64,000 nt of DNA from Bradyrhizobium japonicum USDA 6 (GTDB lineage Bacteria; Pseudomonadota; Alphaproteobacteria; Rhizobiales; Xanthobacteraceae). Shown here one piece after another: positions 37,987 through 46,923 of the stretch. The translations under genes and the position numbers were made by a program. Positions within the stretch are counted from its first letter, which is position 1; each line of letters begins with the position of its first letter. The notes under the pieces are model-generated. The model did not search any database. It had not been told where the DNA came from and saw only the letters and a program-made list of their open reading frames with translations. The stretch is from assembly GCF_000284375.1 (NCBI RefSeq), contig NC_017249.1:744001-808000 (forward strand). The letters are read 5' to 3'.

Positions 37987-40900
37987 TCCTCGATCCCCAA
38001 ACCGCCGGCCGCGGACCATTCCTTGATCCGGGCGAGGTCGTCATAGGTGCCGTAGCGGTTGGTCCACATCGGAAGGTTCAGCGAGGTGTACGCCTGGCTC
38101 TCGTCCTCGAAGGCACGGATCAGCGCCTCCAGCTTGGCCCGTGCTTCGGCGGCGGCCGTGTCGGGCGGCTGCGGCTCGTCGCCTTGCCTATACTTGAGCT
38201 CGAGGATGCGCTCCTCGCCGGGTGGATTGTTGCCGCTCAGGCGCACATAGACGAGCTGGCTGACGGACGAACCCGCGTCGATGTCAGGGAATCCGCCCTC
38301 GCGCAGGATCGCGGCTTCCAGCGTCAGCTGCGGCGACAGGCCCATGCGGACCTGCTTGCCGGTCGGCGGCTGCCCGGTCTTGTAGTCGAGGATGGCATAG
38401 CTGCCGCCCTGGCGCCGCTCGATCCGGTCGGCGCGGGCGGAGAGCTGGAAGCTGCGCTCGTGGTCAAGCCGGATCGAGATCTCGCCACGGGTCTCCGCCG
38501 TGATGACCTCGATCACGTCGCGGCGTGCCGTCTCCCATTCGCCGAACCAGCGCGCGATGCGCTGGAAACGCGGCCACCACAGTGCGCGCGCCTCGGGACG
38601 CTCCATCAGCGGCGCAAAATATTTTTCGCCGATCGCGCGCAGCACGCGCGCGGGATCGGCGGGCAGGCGCGTGGCGTAGCTTTCCGTGAACTCGCCGAGC
38701 GCATCGTGGATCGCCGAGCCGCGGTCGGCGGCCGACAGCGGCATGTCGACGGGGTCGAGCGCGTCGAGCCGCAAAATGTGCTTTGCGTAGATCGTGTAGG
38801 GATCGCGCAGCCAGTCCTCGATCGCGGTCACCGACATCTTCAGCGGTCGCGTCGCGCGCGGCGGCCGCGGCTCGGGCTGCTTGACCGGCCTGACCTCGTC
38901 GGGCTGGTCCAGCGCGCCCGCAAACTGCACGTATTTTTCGCCCGCGCGGATGGCCGTCTTCCAGAGCTCGTCGCCCGCGACCGCCTCTAACCGGTGCAGG
39001 AAGCGCGAGGCGACCGCCGGTGCGCCGCCGGCCTTCGCGGAATGGGTCAGGATCACCTCGTCACCGCCGAGCAGTTGCGCGAAGTCGTGTGCGGAGAGGC
39101 CGATGCGGCGCTCCGGCAGATCAAGGCCAAGCTCGTGCCGCATCGGCCGGCTGAGCCAGGGATCGATGCGCGGCGCCGGCGGCCAGACGCCCTCGATCAG
39201 GCCGCCGATGATGATCCGGTCCGCCTGCATCAGGCGCGATTCCAGCGGGCCGTAGATCTGCAGCCGCGCGCCGGGTCTGTCCCGCCGCCGCACGGCCCGG
39301 TCGCTGAACGCGGTCTGGAAAACGTCGGCATAGTCAGGCAGCGTCACCATCAATCCGCTGGTGGTGCCGCCGCGCAGGAGGTCGTCGAAGGCGGCTGCGA
39401 GCGCCAGGCCCTCGCGCTCCTCGAAGGCGAGCGGGATGCCCTGCTCGTCGCGCGACAGCTCGATCATGATCTCGCGATGCCGGTGCGCGAGCTCGGCGAA
39501 GTCGTACGGTTTCGATGACGCGAGACTCTCGATCGGCGCCAACGCTTGTCGCAGGGCATCGATCAGCGCCTGGATGCGATCGAGGTCCTCCGCCTTCAGA
39601 CGCGCGCGCGGTTCCGCGTGGTGGAGCGCAGAGACCTCCTTGCGCCACAGCTTTGCCAGCTCCTCGCGGAAACGATTGAATTCGCGCAGCAGGCCCGCGG
39701 TGCCCGCAGGCGGCCGCGTGCCGCGCAAGACCGCAAGCTCGAGGCCCTCGATCGCCGCCTTCCATCCGCCAGGCAGCCGGCCAAGCCGGCACAGCGGATG
39801 CTTCAGCATCGCCAGCAGCGTCGGCGGCTCTAATCCCTTGGTCGCCGCTTCCGATGCCAGACGTGCAAAAACGCCGGCGGATGTTTCCATCAGCACGTCG
39901 CCGCCGGAATCGTCGAAGGCGAGATCCCATCGCGTCAGTGCGGCCATCACCCGCCGCGCCAGCGCGCGGTCGGGCGTCACCAGCGCCGCCGATTTGTCGA
40001 GATGGCGTGCCTCGCGCATCGCAATGGCGATCGCAAGCGCTTCCATTTCAGGATTGGGGGCTTCGACGATCGCGAGATTCGTCATGCCGCCCGCGATCTT
40101 CGCGGCGACATCAGGCTGCTTCAGCCGGTCGTGCCAGACTTCCGTCCTGGCAGACGGCCGCATCGATTCCGATGCGAGCAGATCGCGGCCGCCTTCTGCT
40201 GGCGGCTGGAGGATGTCGACGTCGCTGCGCTTGATGCCGAAGCGATCCAGCAGCGCGTGCATGGCATATTGCGGATGGTTCGACGCCGGATGCTCCACGA
40301 ATTTACCGAGCGAGTCGCGTACGCCGCCGATGGTTCGCCAGGCGTCCTCGTCCAGATCGGTGTCGAGGCCCGGCAGCACCACCGCGCCATGCGGTAGCGA
40401 CGCGACCGCATGCAGGAATTTTGCGGTGGCCGGCATCGAGCCGGTGGAGCCGGCGGCGATCACCGGACCATGGGGATGCGCGGTCAACCGCCTGGCTTCC
40501 GCAGCGATGAGGAGATCGCGCCGCGCCGCGGGCTCGATCCGGTTGATCTCCGCGAGATGACCGGGCCAGGCAATGCGCGCGATGCGCAGGAATTCGAGCG
40601 AGTGCTGCCAGTAGCGGTCGAGCATGTCAGGCACCAGGCCGTCGAGCGCGCTCCAGTCGACGCCGCGCGTCACCATGTCGTCGATCAGGCGTGCGAGGTC
40701 GCCGGCCAGCGCGAGCGTCGAGGCGGGGCCGCCGACCACCAGCGGGGACAGCACCGGGCCCTTGGCCCAGGCAGCAACGAGCTGCGCCAGCGTCAGCCGC
40801 CGTTCCAGCTCGCCAAGCCGCGGCGGAATATCGAGCGGCGCCGCGCCGGAGAACTGCTCGCCCTCGTCGGCGAAAGCGAGTTCGTCCTCGTCGATGTCGC

Positions 40901-41126
40901 CGAGCGCGACGATGCGCGGCAGGACCACCGCATCGGCCGCCATCTCGTCGAGAAAGATCTCGCGCACGACGCGCATGGCGCGCCTTGTCGGCAGGTACAG
41001 CGTGGCATCCGCGAGCCGCGCTGGTTCCTTGCGCGCCTCGAATCCGTCGACCAGCCGGCCGTCGAGCAGGCTCGAGACGACCGTGCGCAGGAACGGAACT
41101 GAGATGGGAACGCTGAAAACGCGCAT
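37980..41126 (-). CDS. addB: AddB, nuclease subunit of double-strand break repair
   Basis: 1048 residues, partner of AddA. The N-terminal half is a degenerate helicase-like fold (LYLPTRRAMRVVREIFLDEM) without an intact Walker A; the C-terminal RecB-type nuclease is SYAILDYKTGQPPTGKQV. Alphaproteobacterial AddB form with the double-strand break repair protein signature. The ATG at 41126 is preferred; an in-frame TTG at 41156 would add ten residues inside a perfect palindrome. No clear ribosome-binding site precedes either start. Confidence 0.93.
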   Translation of the reverse strand: MRVFSVPISVPFLRTVVSSLLDGRLVDGFEARKEPARLADATLYLPTRRAMRVVREIFLDEMAADAVVLPRIVALGDIDEDELAFADEGEQFSGAAPLDIPPRLGELERRLTLAQLVAAWAKGPVLSPLVVGGPASTLALAGDLARLIDDMVTRGVDWSALDGLVPDMLDRYWQHSLEFLRIARIAWPGHLAEINRIEPAARRDLLIAAEARRLTAHPHGPVIAAGSTGSMPATAKFLHAVASLPHGAVVLPGLDTDLDEDAWRTIGGVRDSLGKFVEHPASNHPQYAMHALLDRFGIKRSDVDILQPPAEGGRDLLASESMRPSARTEVWHDRLKQPDVAAKIAGGMTNLAIVEAPNPEMEALAIAIAMREARHLDKSAALVTPDRALARRVMAALTRWDLAFDDSGGDVLMETSAGVFARLASEAATKGLEPPTLLAMLKHPLCRLGRLPGGWKAAIEGLELAVLRGTRPPAGTAGLLREFNRFREELAKLWRKEVSALHHAEPRARLKAEDLDRIQALIDALRQALAPIESLASSKPYDFAELAHRHREIMIELSRDEQGIPLAFEEREGLALAAAFDDLLRGGTTSGLMVTLPDYADVFQTAFSDRAVRRRDRPGARLQIYGPLESRLMQADRIIIGGLIEGVWPPAPRIDPWLSRPMRHELGLDLPERRIGLSAHDFAQLLGGDEVILTHSAKAGGAPAVASRFLHRLEAVAGDELWKTAIRAGEKYVQFAGALDQPDEVRPVKQPEPRPPRATRPLKMSVTAIEDWLRDPYTIYAKHILRLDALDPVDMPLSAADRGSAIHDALGEFTESYATRLPADPARVLRAIGEKYFAPLMERPEARALWWPRFQRIARWFGEWETARRDVIEVITAETRGEISIRLDHERSFQLSARADRIERRQGGSYAILDYKTGQPPTGKQVRMGLSPQLTLEAAILREGGFPDIDAGSSVSQLVYVRLSGNNPPGEERILELKYRQGDEPQPPDTAAAEARAKLEALIRAFEDESQAYTSLNLPMWTNRYGTYDDLARIKEWSAAGGLGIEEW

Positions 41127-41131
41127 GGGCT

Positions 41132-41151
41132 GCCTGATTCGGGAATCAGGC
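41132..41151. promoter_or_regulatory. Perfect palindrome at the addB start
   Basis: GCCTGATTC-GG-GAATCAGGC: nine-base arms, two-base centre, ending five bases before the addB ATG, so as RNA it would hide the start region. Both arms hold GANTC, the methylation site of CcrM in alphaproteobacteria (GATTC 41136-41140, GAATC 41143-41147). Confidence 0.6.
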
Positions 41152-41220
41152 GCCAATATAGGGAGGCGGATTCAAATGGATATGGGTGGAGGGGAGATAG
41201 TCCCCGCTGTTCGCTTTACG

Positions 41221-41368
41221 CCGCTCTCGTGCCCCGGACGCAACGCGGCATGAAATGACGCGTTGCTGAGCCGGGGCCTATGCTGCTTGGTCGAATTTGT
41301 GAGTTTGCTGGGTCCCGGCTCTGCGGAGCGGCACTTCGCGCCGCACAGCGTCCGGGACGCGAGAGCGG
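41221..41368. repeat. Palindromic intergenic repeat, family D
   Basis: Terminal arms CCGCTCTCG and CGAGAGCGG are perfect. Inside are CCCCGGACGCAACGCGGC / GTTGCTGAGCCGGGG and GTCCCGGCTCTGCGGAGC / GCGTCCGGGAC stem-loops. A related copy, with the same right end, is at 59310-59497. Lies between murU (3' end) and addB (5' end) and could end upstream transcripts of the divL-murU run. Confidence 0.7.
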
Positions 41369-41370
41369 CC

Positions 41371-42093
41371 TTACGCCACGCTCTCCAGAAATGCCTCTTC
41401 CGCCGCATGCACGGCGTCGGGCGTGCCGACATGCATCCAGACGCCGTCGAGGCGGAGGCCGAACAGCCGCTCCTGCTCGTTGGCGCGGTCGAACATCCTG
41501 GTCAGCGAGAACTCGCCCTGCGGCGCGCCTTCGAAGATCGTCGGCGACAGGATCGCCGCGCCGGCATAGACGAACGGAACGACCTCTTTTTCCTTGCGCT
41601 TGCGCAGGGCGCCGTCGGGCAGCATGCCGTAATCGCCGCGGCCGCTATAGCCGATGCTGGTCGCGGTCGGTGCCATCAAGAGCAGGATGTCCATGCGCTC
41701 AGGGTCGAAGTTTTCCGCAAGCCGCGCCAGGTTCGAGCGCACGCCGTCGATCCACAACGTGTCGGAATTGACATGGAAGAACGGCGCGTCGCCGAGCAGC
41801 GGCAGCGCCTTGACCACACCACCGCCGGTGCCGAGCACCTGGTCGCGCTCGTCCGAGATGGTCACGCGCGGATGCTGGCGGGATGCGGTGTGGTTGATGA
41901 TCTGGTCCGGCAGATAGTGCACATTGACGATCGCCTCGGTCACGCCGGCGTCGCCGAGCTTGTCGAGCACATGGTCCAGCAGTGGCTGGCCGGCCACCGG
42001 CACGAGCGGCTTCGGCATCTTCTCCGTCAACGGACGCATGCGCAGCCCGAACCCCGCGGCGAGCACCATGGCTTTGGTCGGCTTGACGGACAT
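41371..42093 (-). CDS. murU: N-acetylmuramate-1-phosphate uridylyltransferase (MurU-like nucleotidyltransferase)
   Basis: 240 residues. Nucleotidyltransferase signature VLAAGFGLRMRPLTEKMPKPLVPVAGQPLLDH at the N-terminus, later VLGTGGGVVKAL and HVNSDTLWIDG. Similar enzymes use mannose-, glucose- or MurNAc-1-phosphate; the MurU call rests on the close AmgK-type kinase gene upstream, as the two work in turn in muropeptide recycling to UDP-MurNAc, bypassing fosfomycin-sensitive de novo synthesis. A far longer open frame upstream overlaps pilZ and is not the gene. Confidence 0.82.
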   Translation of the reverse strand: MSVKPTKAMVLAAGFGLRMRPLTEKMPKPLVPVAGQPLLDHVLDKLGDAGVTEAIVNVHYLPDQIINHTASRQHPRVTISDERDQVLGTGGGVVKALPLLGDAPFFHVNSDTLWIDGVRSNLARLAENFDPERMDILLLMAPTATSIGYSGRGDYGMLPDGALRKRKEKEVVPFVYAGAAILSPTIFEGAPQGEFSLTRMFDRANEQERLFGLRLDGVWMHVGTPDAVHAAEEAFLESVA

Positions 42094-42248
42094 CGTTCGC
42101 TTTCTCAGACTCGTCTTTCCCGGATTCCTGGACTTGAGAACTTTTGAAGTTCGCGTACGCAGCAATCCTAACACGGACCGCAATCGGCCGCACCGCGTCT
42201 TAACCGCCTTAACCACCTGCCGTGACGGTTGTACGACGGGTGTGGCCG

Positions 42249-42566
42249 TCACGCCCCAACGGATGTGGAACGGGCCTTCTTCTTCTTGTCGCCGAGCTTG
42301 AGAAAGTTGACGCCGATCTGGTCGCCATTGACCCAGGCCAGCTCGCAGCGCCGGTACGCAAGTCCGGTGGACGACAGCAGGAGAAAAAATTCCTTCAGAT
42401 GCAGGCCTTCGACCGAGCCGTCGATGGTCAGCTTGGCACCGCTCTCGGAGACGTCCTCCATGGTGCACTCGCGCCGCCAGGTGCCGTCGATCCCCATCAT
42501 CTGGGCCGGTATCCCGCGCTCGAAAACAACCCGGCTGTTGCCACGATGGTCCGTCTTGACCGCCAT
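42249..42566 (-). CDS. PilZ domain protein
   Basis: 105 residues. RGNSRVVFERGIPAQMM and the core motif DVSESGAKLTIDG (D/N-x-S-x-x-G) are PilZ-like, suggesting binding of cyclic di-GMP; only one arginine-rich N-terminal stretch is seen, so binding is uncertain. The C-terminal tail is basic (KLGDKKKKAR). It is placed between the tsaE-amgK and murU genes in the same direction, which splits a pathway pair. Its target is unknown. Confidence 0.82.
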   Translation of the reverse strand: MAVKTDHRGNSRVVFERGIPAQMMGIDGTWRRECTMEDVSESGAKLTIDGSVEGLHLKEFFLLLSSTGLAYRRCELAWVNGDQIGVNFLKLGDKKKKARSTSVGA

Positions 42567-42655
42567 CTGCCCTTGCTCCAGCCCCGTCCTTGTCCGGCTG
42601 CCTGCGGGCGATGATACCGATGCGATGGCTAACAGGCGGTAAATCGGGCCGCGAA

Positions 42656-44224
42656 TCAGGCTTGGGGCTGGCCTTCAGGCAGCTCTTCAGACGATTCTTG
42701 GGACGCCCCTTGGGGCGGCGGGACGTTGGCGAGATACCAGTCGCGCAGGTGCGCCAGCGCGGGATGTGCCAGCGAGCGCTGGAGGTAGGTCCAGATCCGC
42801 GGCTGGTGGTGCAGATAATGCGGCTTACCGTCGCGGCGGTTGAGGCGGGCGAAGGTGCCGAGCAGGCGCGTGTTCCGTTGCGCCGACATGATCGCATAGA
42901 GCTCGGCGAAGCCAGCCGGATCGAAGCTCGCATCGTCCGCGCGGCGCGCCTTGATGTAGCGCGACAGCAGCGTCAGCTCGAGGTTTTCGGGCACGTCGAT
43001 GCGGGCATCCTGGAGCAGCGAGACGACGTCGTAGGATTGTGGTCCGAGCACGGTGTCCTGGAAGTCGATCACACCGACGCGCGCGATGCCGGTGCGCATC
43101 CCGAGCCAGATCAGATTGGGCGAGTGGAAGTCGCGGATGATCCACGTCCTCGGCGAGGCCAGCGGCTTCTTCAGCAGCTCGCGCCACATCGCGAAAAACT
43201 CTGCGCGCTTCCCGTCGCTCAGCGGCGCATTGCGGTCGGGCAGATACCATTCCGGCATCAACCCGATTTCGATCAGAAGTGCTTCGGTGTCGAAGACGGG
43301 AATAGCGTAGGCCTGGCTCGCCAGCGGCAGTGTCTCCGGCAGCGTCGTGCGATGCAGCGCGGCCAGCACGTCGGTTGCGGCCTCGTAGCGCTCGGGAATC
43401 GGGCGCGGCGGATCGCCCTCGATCACGCCTTCGCTGCCGAAATCTTCGGTGATCAGGAAGCCGTGGTCGAGATCGGAATGATGGATCGCGGGCGCGGAGA
43501 TGCCCTGCGCGCGCAGGCCCTCGTCGATGGCGACGAAGGGCTTGACGTTCTCGGCGAGATGCACCGCCGCGCTGTAGGATTTTCCGTTGTACATCGCAGC
43601 GCCGTCGGGCCGCTGCGGAAAGTTCATGAGGATGACGATCTCGTCGTCGCGCAGCAGTCGCGCGTAGGAGCGGGTCGAGGCATCGCCGGCCATGCGCCTG
43701 CGCGTTGCATCCATGTAGCCGGATGCCTCGAGGAATTCCCGCAGCGCCTTCAGCCGTGCGACTTGCGCGGCGGCCTTGCCGTAACCTGTGATGTCGGCGG
43801 CGCGCGCATTCGAGCCCAGCGCCGGCCGGTGCGTCAGCGCGATGTCGATGCGGTCTTGCGGCATCGCCGACGGGGCGCGCTCCGGCCATTCGATCAGGAC
43901 GAGCGTGGCATCGGGAAGCGGCGACAGGCCGATCTCCTCGAGCTCGCTCTCGTCCTCGACACGGTAGAGATCGGCGTGCATCACCGGAAACGGCGGCAGC
44001 TCGTAACCCTGCACCAGCGTGAAGGTCGGGCTCGGGACTTCCAGCGCCTCGTCACCGGCGAGATAGCGGATCATGGCGCGCGCAGCCGCAGTCTTGCCGG
44101 CACCGAGATCGCCGGTGAGGGTGATGACGTCGCCGGGGCCGACCAGCAACGCGAGGTCGGCCATCAATTGTGCGGTGGCCGTCTCGTTGACAAGCGCGAC
44201 GGAGAATGTGGTCGGTTCAGTCAT
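42656..44224 (-). CDS. Fusion of TsaE (tRNA threonylcarbamoyl adenosine ATPase) with AmgK-like sugar kinase
   Basis: 522 residues, two domains. Residues about 1-155 are TsaE: TLTGDLGAGKTAAARAMIRYL (Walker A), then VPSPTFTLVQGYE and HADLYRVEDESELEEIG, as needed for t6A37 formation in tRNA. Residues about 175-500 are an aminoglycoside-phosphotransferase-like kinase with RDFHSPNLIWLG (catalytic loop) and VIDFQDTVLGP (metal loop), matching AmgK, which phosphorylates MurNAc/GlcNAc at C1. The fusion is common in Rhizobiales as far as I recall. The ATG overlaps the divL stop. Confidence 0.9.
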   Translation of the reverse strand: MTEPTTFSVALVNETATAQLMADLALLVGPGDVITLTGDLGAGKTAAARAMIRYLAGDEALEVPSPTFTLVQGYELPPFPVMHADLYRVEDESELEEIGLSPLPDATLVLIEWPERAPSAMPQDRIDIALTHRPALGSNARAADITGYGKAAAQVARLKALREFLEASGYMDATRRRMAGDASTRSYARLLRDDEIVILMNFPQRPDGAAMYNGKSYSAAVHLAENVKPFVAIDEGLRAQGISAPAIHHSDLDHGFLITEDFGSEGVIEGDPPRPIPERYEAATDVLAALHRTTLPETLPLASQAYAIPVFDTEALLIEIGLMPEWYLPDRNAPLSDGKRAEFFAMWRELLKKPLASPRTWIIRDFHSPNLIWLGMRTGIARVGVIDFQDTVLGPQSYDVVSLLQDARIDVPENLELTLLSRYIKARRADDASFDPAGFAELYAIMSAQRNTRLLGTFARLNRRDGKPHYLHHQPRIWTYLQRSLAHPALAHLRDWYLANVPPPQGASQESSEELPEGQPQA

Positions 44225-46725
44225 TCGGCGGCGTCGCGATGCGCCGCCTGGTCGGTCGGGAAGTCGCAGATCACGACCGTGCCCCTGCCCACGATCGAAT
44301 CCACCCGCACCTTGCCGCCATGCAGCTCGACGAAGGAGCGCACCAGCGACAGGCCGAGGCCGGCGCCGCGGTGACGCGACCCCTGCGAGCGGCTTTCGAA
44401 CCAGTTGAACACCTTGTCCTTCATGTCGGCAGGTATTCCAGGCCCGGAATCTGTCACAGTGAAGACCACGCTGCGTTCGGTGCGGCGCGCGCTGATGCCG
44501 ACGGTGGAATCCTGTGGAGAAAACCCGACGGCGTTGGCGAGGAGGTTATAGAGCACCTGCACCACGCGCTTCTCGTCGCCGACGAAGCTGCCGATATCGG
44601 GCGCGATCTCGACCTTGAGGCGGATGCGGTCGGTGGCGAGGCGGTCCTGGATGCCCTCGGCGGCGAGCTCGATGGCCTTGCTGACGTCGACGGGGCCGAG
44701 TTCCAGCTTCATGGCGCCGGCGTCGATCGTGGCGAGATCCAGGATGTTGTTGGTCAGCGCCAGCAGGGCGTTGGTCGATTTGGTGACGTAGTCGAGATAT
44801 TCGGCCTGTTTCGGCGTCAGCGGCCCGGTCGAGGGATCGCTGAGGAAATGCGCGAAGCCGATGATGGTGGTGAGCGGCGAGCGCAGCTCGTAGGAGACGT
44901 GGTGGACGAAATCCACCTTCATCTGGTCGGCGGCCTCCAGCGCCTCGTTGCGCTCGCGCAGCGCACGTTCGACATTCTCGGTGTCGGTGATGTCCTGGAA
45001 CGTCAGCATGGTCGCGCCGTCATGCAGCGGACGGATCATGCCGTCGAGCACGCTGCCGTCCTTGCGCTCCAGCTTCAGCGGCACGTCGGCGCGGCTCTCG
45101 ATCGAGGTGACGGCCTCGCGGATCTGCCGCCAGACCACGGGGTCGTCGAACAGCTGATGGCACCAGCCTTCGACGGTCTGGATGTGCGGCTCGTCGCGCA
45201 TGGCGTCGCTCGACAGCTTCCACATCCGGACGAAGGCCGGGTTGAACAGCTGCGCTCTGCCGTTGCTGCCGAACACCGCGACGCCCTCGGCGAGACTGTC
45301 CAGCGTCTCGCGCTGGACGCGGATCATGCCGTCGAAGCGGCGGGCGAGCTCGAGGCTTTCGGTGACGTCGTCGAACAGATAGGTGACGCCGCCTTCCGGA
45401 TTCGGCGTGGTGACGACGGAGAGCGCGCGGCCGTCGGGCAGGTACCAGGTGTCCTTGGCGGTCTCGACCGCGCGATAGGCCTCGTGCAGCTTGGCCTTCC
45501 AGGCGCGGAAGTCCGGTTGCTCCGGCAGCTTGCGCGCTGCGCGGAGCTGGTCGAGCACGCTGGAATCGTCGGGATTGGCGTCGAGGAAGATGCGGTCGAA
45601 GTCCCACAGCCGGCGGTAGGAATCGTTGTAGAAGGCGAGCCGGCGGTGGCCGTCGAACACGGCAACGCCCGAGGAGAGCTGGTCCAGCGTGCGCCGATGC
45701 GCCTCCGCCATCCGCACCAGCGCCGAGCTCAGCCCATCCGCCTCGCTGGCATCGATGGCGACGCCGACCTTGCCGCTGCCGACCTTGACCGCGCGGACGT
45801 CGTAGATGCGCCGCTCGCCGCCGATCACGATCGGCAGTCGCGAGGTGAAACTGGCCGCGTCCTTCAGGCCCCGCTCCATCGCGGTCCGGTCGGCACTGTC
45901 GAGCAGCTCGAGCTTGCGCTGCTGGGCGTCGGTGACGCTGCTTGCCTCGGTCGCGCGCACATAGGCCGGATTGGCGTAGCTCAGCGCGCCATTCTCGGCC
46001 TTGGCCCAGATCGGCCAGGGGGCGGCGGCGGCGAAGCCGCGCAGCATCTCGGTCTCGTCGGCGAGCGCCTTGTAACGCAGATTGGTCTCGGCCAGATCGC
46101 GCCGGAGTCCGGAGAGTTCGCGAATCCTGACGATGGCCTGGCCGCCGATGGCGCGGCCGATGGCCTCCAGCGTGTGGCCGTGTGCGGTGGTCAGCGTCAG
46201 CTGGAACCCGTCGCCGCGGTCACGCAACGCATCGACCGCGTGATCCATTTGGAGCGCGGGCTCCGGCGGCAGCCATGTTCCGAACGCGAGGACGCGTTGG
46301 GGGGAGGAATCGCGCGGCAGCACCATGGAGATGTCGCCGGAAATCTGCGCGCGATTGTCGCCGGCCGGCCAGGAGATGAGGATCTGCGGCTCGGCGAACA
46401 GCAGCGCGCCGAAGCGATCGGACTGGAGTTGCAGTTCCCCGATCCGCGCGCGCAGCCGCGCCTCGTTGTTCGCCGTGCGCACGCGCGTGCGCATCAACAG
46501 GATCGCGGCCACGACCGAGAAGCCGAGCAGCGCGAGCGCGGTGGCCAGCACCGCGAGTTCCTGCCGGTTGAAGTCCAGCATTATGGAAAGTGTGTCGACG
46601 AGGTCGGCAGCCTCAGCCGGCGCAGCCGGCAGCAGCGCCGCGAGAGCGCCTCCCAACAAGCCGTTGCGCGCCAACGATGTGCACGACAGCAGCGTCCGAC
46701 GCATCGACACGATCACGCCTGACAT
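44221..46725 (-). CDS. divL: DivL-like PAS-domain histidine-kinase homologue with tyrosine at the phosphorylation site
   Basis: 834 residues. N-terminal signal-like and transmembrane segment (LAVLATALALLGFSVVAAILL), several PAS domains (to about residue 560), a dimerisation domain with DFVHHVSYELRSPLTTIIGF, where Tyr (about 612) replaces the usual His, and an ATP-binding domain with NLLANAVGF, DSGPGIP and GAGLGLS. This Tyr is the hallmark of DivL of Caulobacter, which controls the CckA-CtrA phosphorelay and the cell cycle. ATG 46725 follows GGGG. First of the leftward run with tsaE-amgK (overlap of four bases). Confidence 0.9.
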   Translation of the reverse strand: MSGVIVSMRRTLLSCTSLARNGLLGGALAALLPAAPAEAADLVDTLSIMLDFNRQELAVLATALALLGFSVVAAILLMRTRVRTANNEARLRARIGELQLQSDRFGALLFAEPQILISWPAGDNRAQISGDISMVLPRDSSPQRVLAFGTWLPPEPALQMDHAVDALRDRGDGFQLTLTTAHGHTLEAIGRAIGGQAIVRIRELSGLRRDLAETNLRYKALADETEMLRGFAAAAPWPIWAKAENGALSYANPAYVRATEASSVTDAQQRKLELLDSADRTAMERGLKDAASFTSRLPIVIGGERRIYDVRAVKVGSGKVGVAIDASEADGLSSALVRMAEAHRRTLDQLSSGVAVFDGHRRLAFYNDSYRRLWDFDRIFLDANPDDSSVLDQLRAARKLPEQPDFRAWKAKLHEAYRAVETAKDTWYLPDGRALSVVTTPNPEGGVTYLFDDVTESLELARRFDGMIRVQRETLDSLAEGVAVFGSNGRAQLFNPAFVRMWKLSSDAMRDEPHIQTVEGWCHQLFDDPVVWRQIREAVTSIESRADVPLKLERKDGSVLDGMIRPLHDGATMLTFQDITDTENVERALRERNEALEAADQMKVDFVHHVSYELRSPLTTIIGFAHFLSDPSTGPLTPKQAEYLDYVTKSTNALLALTNNILDLATIDAGAMKLELGPVDVSKAIELAAEGIQDRLATDRIRLKVEIAPDIGSFVGDEKRVVQVLYNLLANAVGFSPQDSTVGISARRTERSVVFTVTDSGPGIPADMKDKVFNWFESRSQGSRHRGAGLGLSLVRSFVELHGGKVRVDSIVGRGTVVICDFPTDQAAHRDAAE

Positions 46726-46923
46726 AGTTGCCCCAGATCGCACGAATTTGCGCGCGGCGACCCCCGTCGCGCGCGAATCAAACGACAATACCCCCACCGT
46801 GACTCCAGCGGTAAGAGTCCAGATCGTGAACAAGAACTCCACCGGGGAAAAAAGCAGCCCGAGGCACCGTAACCAGCTGATTCGACTGCAATGTGAGCTC
46901 GTATTTTGCCGGAGCCCTCGAGG

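Noticed and set aside
41127..41156. TTG at 41156 as the start of addB
   Set aside because: It has no ribosome-binding site and would add ten residues (APDSRIRQP) without family similarity; the ATG at 41126 matches the usual start MRVF.
42200..42214. TTAACCGCCTTAACC as a CtrA binding site upstream of murU
   Set aside because: The two TTAA units are five bases apart, not the seven of the full CtrA site, and the position is not at a mapped promoter.
41371..42933. A 520-codon gene covering murU and pilZ
   Set aside because: Only its last 240 codons have nucleotidyltransferase character; the first part overlaps pilZ in another frame.
44206..46722. 838-codon open frame on the plus strand opposite divL
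   Set aside because: Shadow of a GC-rich gene; translation lacks domains, and divL has clear kinase motifs on the other strand.
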